DNA of 16,733 bases from Alphaproteobacteria bacterium UBA2947 (GTDB lineage: Bacteria > Pseudomonadota > Alphaproteobacteria > Rs-D84): NCBI GenBank assembly GCA_002348925.1, contig DEBV01000014.1, positions 77,110 through 93,842 on the forward strand. Direction: 5' to 3'. Below the pieces are notes generated by a model. That model was not told the DNA's origin and made no database searches. It saw only the letters and a list, made by a program, of their open reading frames with translations. This document shows, piece by piece, positions 7,050 through 13,670 of this stretch. Every line of letters begins with the position of its first letter. Position 1 is the stretch's first letter. The translations under genes and the position numbers were made by a program.

Positions 7050-8012
7050 ATGGCAGAATTCATAACTATTTCTGAGGCAGAATCTGGAATGCGTTTGTTG
7101 CGCTGGTTTGTGCGCCATTATCCAGGTATGTTGCAACGTGATTTTTATAAACTTTGTCGTGGTGGGCAAATAAGATTGAATTCTTCGCGGTGTAAAGGTA
7201 TGGAATTGTTGACCGCGGGTGATATTGTTCGAATACCGCCGACATTGCAATCGTATAAAACAGTGAAAAAGACTGAAAACGGTGAAAACTATTCTTTGTC
7301 CGATTTGGAAAAATTAAGACAATGCATTGTCCACGATGATGCAGATATTGTTGTTTTTAATAAACCTGCAGGTTTGGCAGTGCAGGGCGGGACAGGAATA
7401 AAAAAATCAATAGATAAAATGGCTGCCGCTTTGTTCCCGTATGATAAAATATCGCTGGTTCACAGAATAGATCGTGAAACAAGCGGTTTGTTGGTTGTTG
7501 CAAAAAATCAAAAGGCAGCGCAAGATTTGGCTAACCAATTTCAGAGCAAGATTGCACATAAGGAATATCTGGCGTTATTACAGGGAAATATCCCACAAAA
7601 ATCAGGCGTGATAGATAATTATGTTGCCAAGGGCATGGTTTTCGAAGATGCTTCTAGGGTGCCTGATGGTGTTTCTGTGCAACGTGCAATTACAGAATAC
7701 AAGGTTTTAGGTGAAGCAGCTGGGCTTTTGACTTGGGTTTTGTTTTCACCGAAAACTGGTAGAACTCATCAGTTAAGATTGCATAGTGCTTTTTCGTTGC
7801 ATGCACCAATTATAGGGGATGATTTATATGGTACACGTTCTGATGAATTGGACAGCGTTTTGGGATCTTTTTTAAAAACACAAAAATTATTTTTATTTGC
7901 ATATCGGATTACTTTAAGGCATCCTGGAAGTGGAAAAACAGTAACATTTTGTGCGGAAGTCCCAGATTTTATGCAATCTGTTATAAAGTTTTTGGAATTT
8001 AAATTGCCATAA
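7050..8012 (+). CDS. rluC: RluA-family 23S rRNA pseudouridine synthase (RluC-like)
   Basis: It isomerizes uridines to pseudouridine in large-subunit rRNA; RluC of E. coli modifies three positions of 23S rRNA. The 320-residue product has an N-terminal S4 RNA-binding domain (about 12-65). The catalytic domain contains NKPAGLAVQGG (104-113), the HRIDRETSG motif with catalytic Asp141, and the C-terminal GRTHQLRLH and IIGDDLYG motifs. The GLAVQGG stretch and the S4 domain fit alphaproteobacterial RluC better than RluD, but the substrate cannot be fixed from sequence. The gene begins 9 bases after the pilin stop with only a weak site (GATAGG), suggesting translational coupling, and is followed 13 bases later by the AsmA-like gene. 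Confidence 0.88.
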   Translation: MAEFITISEAESGMRLLRWFVRHYPGMLQRDFYKLCRGGQIRLNSSRCKGMELLTAGDIVRIPPTLQSYKTVKKTENGENYSLSDLEKLRQCIVHDDADIVVFNKPAGLAVQGGTGIKKSIDKMAAALFPYDKISLVHRIDRETSGLLVVAKNQKAAQDLANQFQSKIAHKEYLALLQGNIPQKSGVIDNYVAKGMVFEDASRVPDGVSVQRAITEYKVLGEAAGLLTWVLFSPKTGRTHQLRLHSAFSLHAPIIGDDLYGTRSDELDSVLGSFLKTQKLFLFAYRITLRHPGSGKTVTFCAEVPDFMQSVIKFLEFKLP

Positions 8013-8025
8013 AGGGAAAAAAGAT

Positions 8026-10107
8026 ATGTTTTTATATGCTTTTTATAGAAGATATCTCTGGTTATTGCGAATAATAGCCGTTTTCTTTATGGGCTTGATA
8101 GTTGCAATAGGTGTCGCCTTGTGTCAGTTAGATTTAGAATCTTTGCGCGGGAACATCTTGTCTGCTTTGCGTGAAGGAACAAATATGCCTGTTGAAATAG
8201 ATGGCAAAATTTCATGGCGTTTTTCTTTGCGTCCAGAAATAGAATTAAACGATGTGCGTGTTCCAAATGCAGAATGGGCGAAAAATAAAAATTTATTTAC
8301 AGCAAAAAAAATAGATGTCAGATTGGATTTATTGTCTTTGTTTAAATCTCATCCTGTCATTCGTCGTGTAAAAGTTTATGACGCAAAAGTATTTATTGAA
8401 AAAAATGATAAAGATGAAAATTCAATAGTATTTAATAATTCACAGACGCCACAAAAAGTAGCAGATACAGATAAAAATATTGTTTCAAAATATCCTGTGG
8501 AACAATTACCTTTTGGTGGATTGGATATCGAAAAATTGTCTGTAAATTTGTATGGCGATAAATATGAATTATCAAGTTTTGGTATAAGTAATTATATGCG
8601 TCATTCCAGTCGTGAATATGTTGGTTGGGTCAAGCCGTATGATACAAATTTCCCTTTTGTGATACAGTTTTCGGAATATAACAGTGAAAGAAAAATCTAT
8701 CCAGTGCGAATCGCTTTTGCAACAGGTGGTGAAGCGTTAATTGCAGATATTGCATTAGAAGGAACAAGCAAAATGCCAATAGATTTTGTTTTGCGTGGTG
8801 ATGTTCCTGATATAAAAAAATCTGGAGATTGGTTTAATATAAATATGATTGATCTGCCAAAAATGAAAGTAAATATTGCAGGTGGGCTGGATAGAAAAAA
8901 AATATCATTCAGGAAATCTTCAATCGCGATTAAAGGTGCCACACTTAATTTTTCTGGTTCGTATGATTGGTCTAAAAAAACACCTGTTATAAGGGCAGAT
9001 ATTTCTTCCGATGGCATAAATTTATATAAATCTTTTCCTGAATGGTATGGCGTGGGTACAGAATGGATTCATCCGAATCGCGATTTGAATGTGTTTCAAG
9101 ATATGCCATTGTTTGGGGAATACTTGTATGATGTGGACACGGAAGTTAATTTGAATTTAAAACATTTTATAGTGTACAGGTCTTTGGATTTATTTGATTT
9201 AAACGCAAAAATAAACATTAAAAATCATATTGCACGTGTTGACGCAAATGTTGGTATAGGTAAAGGAAAGGTTAATGCTGTATTGATTTCTGATATTTAT
9301 CAAAATGGCATGTTAGATGCAACAATGGCTGCAGTTGGAAAAGATATCTATGTTGGTGAAATTATTAACCAAGTTGATGTTCATAATGTTTTGTCCGGGG
9401 TGCCTGTGAATTTAGATTTGTTTGTTAAGGCTCGCGGTAAAAATATGTCTGAGATAATGCAGACAATAACTGGGCCTGTGTTGATGTATTCTACGGACAG
9501 GGGGTTTGCGCATGCCGATTTGGTGGAATATATGTATGGCGGGGATTTCTTGACATCTTTGCGTCATAATGTTCAGGACTTGTTTACAGGAAACAAGCGC
9601 GATATGATAGAAATAGTCAACGCCATAGTAAATGTTAAATTGCGTGACGGTTTAATTGAAACGCAAAATGGTGTGGCTGTTGAAACACGTGTTATAAATA
9701 TGCGTCTTGCAGGGACTCTTGATTTGGGCAAAGAAACAATCCAAATGTCTTTGGCCACTGTTCCAGTAAGGGGGTTGAAATTGTCTTTGTCTGGAAATTT
9801 GGTTAATGCAATGCAAATATCTGGGAATTTGGCAGAACCAGATTTCAAGATAAGCAGTGCAGCCGTTGCGGGCAAAGTTGGGTCTGCTGTCGGAATAGGG
9901 TTGTTGTTATCGCCTTTGACTGGCGGATTAAGTATAGCAGGTGGTTTATTGGCTGGTGTGTTGGCTGGCGATTTACTGGAAGGTTGGTTGGCAGATGATA
10001 ACCCATATCAAACAGCTATGAAAAACGGTGCACCACGAAAACGTGATGATCCAGATTGGATGAACAGGTCGGTGCAAGAATTATCTAATTCATTATTCAA
10101 GGAGTAA
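8026..10107 (+). CDS. AsmA-family envelope protein
   Basis: AsmA-like proteins are inner-membrane-anchored periplasmic proteins tied to outer-membrane assembly and intermembrane phospholipid transport. The 693-residue product has one N-terminal membrane helix (about 11-33), then the characteristic AsmA start (VEIDGKISWRFSLRPEIELNDV, about 56-77) and a long beta-rich region. AsmA-like features recur near the C terminus, with a thin-barrel type segment at about 535-605. An unusual Gly/Leu-rich hydrophobic stretch (about 612-655) resembles a glycine-zipper hairpin and is followed by a polar tail. AAAGGGA lies 8 bases before the ATG. The gene ends 4 bases before cdaA, whose ribosome binding site overlaps its stop codon. 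Function in this organism is inferred from family only. Confidence 0.85.
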   Translation: MFLYAFYRRYLWLLRIIAVFFMGLIVAIGVALCQLDLESLRGNILSALREGTNMPVEIDGKISWRFSLRPEIELNDVRVPNAEWAKNKNLFTAKKIDVRLDLLSLFKSHPVIRRVKVYDAKVFIEKNDKDENSIVFNNSQTPQKVADTDKNIVSKYPVEQLPFGGLDIEKLSVNLYGDKYELSSFGISNYMRHSSREYVGWVKPYDTNFPFVIQFSEYNSERKIYPVRIAFATGGEALIADIALEGTSKMPIDFVLRGDVPDIKKSGDWFNINMIDLPKMKVNIAGGLDRKKISFRKSSIAIKGATLNFSGSYDWSKKTPVIRADISSDGINLYKSFPEWYGVGTEWIHPNRDLNVFQDMPLFGEYLYDVDTEVNLNLKHFIVYRSLDLFDLNAKINIKNHIARVDANVGIGKGKVNAVLISDIYQNGMLDATMAAVGKDIYVGEIINQVDVHNVLSGVPVNLDLFVKARGKNMSEIMQTITGPVLMYSTDRGFAHADLVEYMYGGDFLTSLRHNVQDLFTGNKRDMIEIVNAIVNVKLRDGLIETQNGVAVETRVINMRLAGTLDLGKETIQMSLATVPVRGLKLSLSGNLVNAMQISGNLAEPDFKISSAAVAGKVGSAVGIGLLLSPLTGGLSIAGGLLAGVLAGDLLEGWLADDNPYQTAMKNGAPRKRDDPDWMNRSVQELSNSLFKE

Positions 10108-10111
10108 AAAA

Positions 10112-10882
10112 ATGATAAATTGGTTAAATATTGTTCAGGTTTTTATAATTGCATTAGTAGTGTATGCTTTTTATGTAAGCTTTATTAAGAACACCTCTTC
10201 AGAAAAGTTAGTACGTGGTTTGTTTGGACTTGGTGTGCTTTGGGTATTAAGTTTTTTATTGCCATGGTTGCACCTGTATTTGTTAGGGCGTTTTTTACAT
10301 TGGATAGCATTATTTTTGTCTGTTGGTTTGATAGTTATTTTTCAACCAGAATTACGAAAGTTTCTGGCGCTGATGGGAAATGTCCGTGGATTAAAAAATT
10401 TGATTCATGCGTTTAAACAGGATATAAAAAAATCATCCGATAAACAAAAAGCCGTAGATGAAATAATGAAAGCAGTCACTTATATGTCGGAAAAACATAC
10501 GGGCGCACTTATTGTATTCCCAGAAGATATAGATGATGGTGTTATTGAAAGATATGGCACAAAAATAGATGCGATTATATCCAGCGAATTATTGTTAACA
10601 ATATTCTTTAATAAAACACCTTTGCATGATGGGGCTGTTATAATTGCAGATAATGAAATTAAATACGCTGGTGCGATATTGCCAGTATCTCAAAACCAAT
10701 TACAGTGGAAATATGGAACACGTCACAGGGCTGCACTTGGAATGTCAGAAGCGTCAAAAGCCACAATCTTGGTCGTATCCGAAGAAACTGGCGATATATC
10801 TTTTGCAGAAAAAGGCAGTATAAAAAAATATGACGATGTTAAAAAAATAAAAAATAAACTGGAAAAATTGTTGATAAAATAA
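10112..10882 (+). CDS. cdaA: CdaA-type membrane diadenylate cyclase
   Basis: This enzyme condenses two ATP into the second messenger c-di-AMP. The 256-residue product has three membrane helices (about 5-25, 35-53 and 57-77), then the link LIVIFQPELRKFL that is typical of CdaA. A cytosolic DisA_N domain (about 112-240) follows. Both catalytic motifs are intact: HDGA (172-175) and GTRHRAA (202-208), with GAILP (187-191) between them. Length is close to Gram-positive CdaA (about 270). The AAGGAG site overlaps the asmA stop codon, so the two are probably coupled. The usual partners CdaR (YbbR domain) and GlmM do not follow: the next gene is dnaN behind its own promoter. Alternative substrates cannot be excluded, but the fold and motifs are clear. 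Confidence 0.93.
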   Translation: MINWLNIVQVFIIALVVYAFYVSFIKNTSSEKLVRGLFGLGVLWVLSFLLPWLHLYLLGRFLHWIALFLSVGLIVIFQPELRKFLALMGNVRGLKNLIHAFKQDIKKSSDKQKAVDEIMKAVTYMSEKHTGALIVFPEDIDDGVIERYGTKIDAIISSELLLTIFFNKTPLHDGAVIIADNEIKYAGAILPVSQNQLQWKYGTRHRAALGMSEASKATILVVSEETGDISFAEKGSIKKYDDVKKIKNKLEKLLIK

Positions 10883-10927
10883 AGTTTTGTCTAAATAAAA
10901 GAAAGTTTATTTTTTGTTGATTTGCTC

Positions 10928-10957
10928 TTGCACCGAATCGGTCTTTTTTGGTACACT
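10928..10957 (+). promoter_or_regulatory. Candidate dnaN promoter with palindromic spacer
   Basis: TTGCAC (10928-10933) and TACACT (10952-10957) are 18 bases apart, 43 bases before the dnaN start. The spacer begins with ACCGAATCGGT (10932-10942), an 11-base perfect inverted repeat with a central A. It contains GAATC, a GANTC site of the kind methylated by CcrM in many alphaproteobacteria. This could be an operator or chance. Confidence 0.5.
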
Positions 10958-11000
10958 CTGTTCAGGAAATAAATGAAATAAGAAAGAACAGGAGCAAGTT

Positions 11001-12113
11001 ATGGAATTTTCAGTGTTTCGTCAGGTTTTAATACGTGCGCTGGGGCATATGCAATCTATCGTTGAAAAACGTGCGACTTTGCCTATATTGGTTAATGTTA
11101 AAATCGAAGTAGCAGATGATTTAATATTGTCTGCGACAAATGTTGATTTGGAATTGGTAGAACATGTTGCAGCTGATATTACTTTGGCTGGAAAAACAAC
11201 GGTGCCAGTTCAAATGTTGTATGATATCGTTCGTAAATTGCCAGATGATGCAGAAATAAGTTTTAAACAATCTGGTGACCAACTGGTTGTATCAAGTGGT
11301 CGTGCAGTATTCCATTTGCCAACTTTGCCAGCGGAAAACTTTCCTGCGATGGCTGGTGGTAATTTAAGCACAAAATTCCAAATGACAACTGGTGATTTGG
11401 CGCATTTGATAAATCAAACTAAATTTGCAATTCCAACAGATGATGTTCGTTATCATTTGGGCGGTATATATTTCCATATATCTGAAGATACTGGTAAATT
11501 GACTGCTGTTGCGACAGATGCTCAGCGTATGGCGTTGTGTGCAATTGATGCACCTGTGGATGCCAAGGGTATGCCTTCGGTTATTATCCCACGTCGTGTT
11601 ATTGGTGAATTGTCTAAATTGTTAGAAGACGCAAATGTAGATGATGTTTTGATTGAATTGTCTGATACCAAGGCGCGCTTTACGGTTGGTGCGGCGACTT
11701 TGACAAGTAAATTGGTTGATGCACAATATCCGAATTATCGTGTTGTTATTCCAAAGGGTAATGACAAGATTGCGATTTTGGACAGAAAGCAATTTGTTAA
11801 TGCGGTTGATTTGGTTTCTGTTGCCAGTGTTGATAAAACAAAATCTGTTCAGTTGGCGTTTTCAATGAACAAATTGGTTATCAGTGCATCCAGTCCAGAT
11901 GCTGGTGCAGCAACACAAGAATTAGATATAGAATATAATGGTGACGCAACTTTCGCAATTAATTTCAATGTGAAATTCTTACTTGATGTTGCGGGTCAGG
12001 TCGAAGGTGAAAAATTCCAAATGGAAATGCAAGAACCTTTGTCACCAACCATCATTAAATCAACAGATAAAGATACGGATGCATTGTTCGTATTAATGCC
12101 AATGCGCATGTAA
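11001..12113 (+). CDS. dnaN: DNA polymerase III beta sliding clamp (DnaN)
   Basis: DnaN forms the dimeric ring that tethers polymerase III and other repair and replication proteins to DNA. The 370-residue product has the usual length and three-domain layout (about 1-125, 126-245 and 246-370). Recognizable stretches are KRATLPILVNVKIEV near the N terminus, the domain 2 start on the TTGDL segment followed by NQTKFAIPTDDVRYHLGG, and the C-terminal ALFVLMPMRM that contributes to the protein-binding pocket. The start is set by AGGAG 6 bases upstream. It is not in an operon with dnaA, which lies about 10 kb to the left, nor with recF or gyrB. A promoter candidate lies just upstream, and a terminator at 12333-12353 follows the hairpin elements. 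Confidence 0.97.
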   Translation: MEFSVFRQVLIRALGHMQSIVEKRATLPILVNVKIEVADDLILSATNVDLELVEHVAADITLAGKTTVPVQMLYDIVRKLPDDAEISFKQSGDQLVVSSGRAVFHLPTLPAENFPAMAGGNLSTKFQMTTGDLAHLINQTKFAIPTDDVRYHLGGIYFHISEDTGKLTAVATDAQRMALCAIDAPVDAKGMPSVIIPRRVIGELSKLLEDANVDDVLIELSDTKARFTVGAATLTSKLVDAQYPNYRVVIPKGNDKIAILDRKQFVNAVDLVSVASVDKTKSVQLAFSMNKLVISASSPDAGAATQELDIEYNGDATFAINFNVKFLLDVAGQVEGEKFQMEMQEPLSPTIIKSTDKDTDALFVLMPMRM

Positions 12114-12132
12114 AAACAAATTATAATAATAA

Positions 12133-12211
12133 ATCTGCTGGTTGTTGGCGCGTTTATGTAGGTTTACTACACTGCACTTGCCAACAACTTTGCATCTTCA
12201 TCATTCTAATT
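12133..12211. repeat. Structured hairpin element, copy A
   Basis: The 79-base unit runs from ATCTGC (12133) to TTCTAATT (12204-12211). An outer 9-bp stem GTTGTTGGC/GCCAACAAC (12141-12149 with 12180-12188) encloses an inner 5-bp stem TGTAG/CTACA (12157-12161 with 12167-12171). The connecting strands are GCGTTTA and CTGCACTT. A second copy lies 107 bases downstream. It sits in the 3' untranslated part of dnaN, before the terminator; the functional strand is unknown. It contains no plausible reading frame. Confidence 0.75.
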
Positions 12212-12239
12212 CGTTTTTGTAAATATGATTTAACGGCGC

Positions 12240-12319
12240 ATCTGCTTGTCGTTATTGCGTTTATGTACCTTTGTGTACACTTCACTTAATAACAACGGCG
12301 CATCTGCGCCGTTCTAATT
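12240..12319. repeat. Structured hairpin element, copy B
   Basis: The 80-base unit has the same order as copy A. The outer stem GTCGTTATT/AATAACAAC (12248-12256 with 12288-12296) has one C/A mismatch, which is a G-U pair on the minus strand. The inner stem is TGTAC/GTACA (12264-12268 with 12275-12279). The connecting strands GCGTTTA and CTTCACTT are almost unchanged from copy A, while three outer pairs and one inner pair differ in a compensatory way. Downstream is a second hairpin, AACGGCGC/GCGCCGTT (12294-12301 with 12306-12313), whose left arm also occurs at 12232-12239, allowing alternative folds. Confidence 0.75.
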
Positions 12320-12332
12320 TATTTTGAAAAAG

Positions 12333-12353
12333 ACCGCCGTATTGGCGGTTTTT
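12333..12353 (+). terminator. Rho-independent terminator after dnaN and the hairpin elements
   Basis: The stem ACCGCC/GGCGGT (12333-12338 with 12344-12349) has a GTATT loop, an A-run before it and a T-run after it. It closes the dnaN transcription unit, so any read-through RNA carries both hairpin elements. Confidence 0.85.
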
Positions 12354-12391
12354 ATCTGTTTTAATTTATTTCTTTTGTAAAACATCTTTTC

Positions 12392-12419
12392 TTGACGATG
12401 CTTTTTTTTAATATATTAT
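12392..12419 (+). promoter_or_regulatory. Candidate ppa promoter
   Basis: TTGACG (12392-12397) and TATTAT (12414-12419) are separated by 16 bases, ending 22 bases before the ppa ATG. Each hexamer is five of six to the sigma70 consensus. It follows the dnaN terminator, consistent with a separate unit. Confidence 0.6.
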
Positions 12420-12441
12420 TTATGCGCAAGAGGTTTTACAT

Positions 12442-12984
12442 ATGAATATTCAAGATATTACAGCGGGTAAAGAACCGCCAAAGAAAATGAACGCCATTAT
12501 CGAAATTCCAGAAAATGGTGTTGTTAAATATGAAATAAATAAAGAATATGGAATGTTGCGCGTGGACAGGGTTTTGCATACCCCAATGGCGTATCCGGCA
12601 AACTATGGTTATTTCCCTGGGACGTTGGGCGATGACGGTGATCCTTTGGATTGTGTTGTGGTTTGTAATGCACCGCTGATGCCGGGTGTTTTAATTGAAG
12701 TTCGTCCAATTGGTGTTTTGATTATGGAAGACCAAGCAGGTGGCGATGAAAAAATAATTTGTGTTCCGTTAAATAGAATTGATCCATATTATGAAAAAAC
12801 ATCAGTATTGGAAGAATTACCAGAAATATTGCGTTCAAAAATAGAGTATTTCTTTCAACACTATAAAGATTTGCAACCGAATTCATGGTCAAAAGTTGTC
12901 GGTTGGGGTGACAGGGCTGCGGCTGATAAATGTATTATGGAATCTATAGACAGATATTGGTTGCATAAACGCGAAGCGCAATAA
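12442..12984 (+). CDS. ppa: Inorganic pyrophosphatase, family I
   Basis: It hydrolyses pyrophosphate to phosphate in the cytoplasm and so pulls DNA, RNA, aminoacyl-tRNA and lipid-precursor synthesis forward. The 180-residue product matches E. coli Ppa nearly residue for residue at the active site: E20, E31, R43, the DGDPLD signature with D65, D67 and D70, D97, D102, K104, Y141 and K142. Length is typical for the hexameric bacterial enzyme. AAGAGG lies 8 bases before the ATG. It has its own promoter candidate, and efp follows 65 bases downstream on the same strand. Confidence 0.97.
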   Translation: MNIQDITAGKEPPKKMNAIIEIPENGVVKYEINKEYGMLRVDRVLHTPMAYPANYGYFPGTLGDDGDPLDCVVVCNAPLMPGVLIEVRPIGVLIMEDQAGGDEKIICVPLNRIDPYYEKTSVLEELPEILRSKIEYFFQHYKDLQPNSWSKVVGWGDRAAADKCIMESIDRYWLHKREAQ

Positions 12985-12985
12985 A

Positions 12986-13015
12986 TTGTTGCGAAAATCA
13001 AAACTTTATTATAAC
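12986..13015 (+). promoter_or_regulatory. Weak candidate promoter for efp
   Basis: TTGTTG (12986-12991) and TATAAC (13010-13015) are 18 bases apart in the 65-base ppa-efp gap. The region is AT-rich and the -35 is poor, so efp may instead be read from the ppa promoter, as no terminator lies between them. Confidence 0.35.
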
Positions 13016-13049
13016 CTTAGACCGTAATTTTAAACCAAGGGGTAAACAA

Positions 13050-13619
13050 ATGGCTTCTTTTATAGCAAATGATATGCGTGTGGGTTGGGTTATTTCCCAC
13101 AATGGTAAACGTTATTCTGTGACTTCTATCACAAAAGTAAAACCAGGCAAAGGCGGTGCTTTTGTTCAGGCTGATTTGCGTGATATCGATTCGGGCAACA
13201 AAGGTGGTGACCGTTGGCGCGCAGAAGACAAAGTTGAAAAGTTGATGGTTGAAGATATCGAATGTCAATATTTGTATTCAGATGGTACAGATGCATACTT
13301 TATGAATTTGAATGACTATGAACAATTCACAATGCCAAACGATTCTTTGGGCGAACAAATGAAATTCTTGGCGCCAGAAATGTTGGTCAAAGCGAATTTT
13401 GTCGAAGGACACCCTGTATCTATCACATTGCCAAAAACAGTTGTTGCAACTGTTGAAGAAACAGAACCAGCATTAAAAGGTCAAACGGCAACCAGCAGTG
13501 GTGGTAAACCTGCGATTTTGGATAACGGTGTTCGTGTTCAAGTTCCAACTTTCATCGAACAAGGTGAAAAGATTGTTGTGAATACTGAAACACTTGAATA
13601 CGTTGAACGCGCAAAATAA
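13050..13619 (+). CDS. efp: Elongation factor P
   Basis: EF-P binds between the P and E sites of the ribosome and rescues stalling at consecutive prolines. The 189-residue product has the usual three beta-barrel domains. The conserved loop of domain I, KPGKGGAF, places the lysine that is modified in many bacteria at position 34, the usual place. Domain II contains ECQYLYSDGTDAYFMN, and the C-terminal domain ends with VPTFIEQGEKIVVNTETLEYVERA, both typical. The start is supported by AAGGGG upstream. No modification enzyme (EpmA, EpmB or EarP) is in the window, so how or whether K34 is modified is unknown. A terminator follows. Confidence 0.96.
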   Translation: MASFIANDMRVGWVISHNGKRYSVTSITKVKPGKGGAFVQADLRDIDSGNKGGDRWRAEDKVEKLMVEDIECQYLYSDGTDAYFMNLNDYEQFTMPNDSLGEQMKFLAPEMLVKANFVEGHPVSITLPKTVVATVEETEPALKGQTATSSGGKPAILDNGVRVQVPTFIEQGEKIVVNTETLEYVERAK

Positions 13620-13641
13620 TTTATTTTTATAAAATGTAGAG

Positions 13642-13670
13642 AATCCGCCGTATAGGCGGATTTTGTTTTT
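13642..13670 (+). terminator. Terminator after efp
   Basis: AATCCGCC/GGCGGATT (13642-13649 with 13655-13662) with a GTATA loop is followed by TTG and a T-run. The minus strand lacks a T-run beyond the stem, so it fits efp best; it may also help end the convergent aldolase transcript. Confidence 0.85.

Noticed and set aside
10893..10912. Terminator after cdaA (AAATAAA/TTTATTT)
   Set aside because: The stem is AT-only and could arise by chance in this AT-rich gap.
12133..12319. Integron attC sites
   Set aside because: The arms do not match the RYYYAAC/GTTRRRY boxes on either strand, and no cassette genes or integrase are present.
12114..12441. tRNA or small ORF in the dnaN-ppa gap
   Set aside because: There is no T-arm consensus or cloverleaf, and reading frames are broken by stops.
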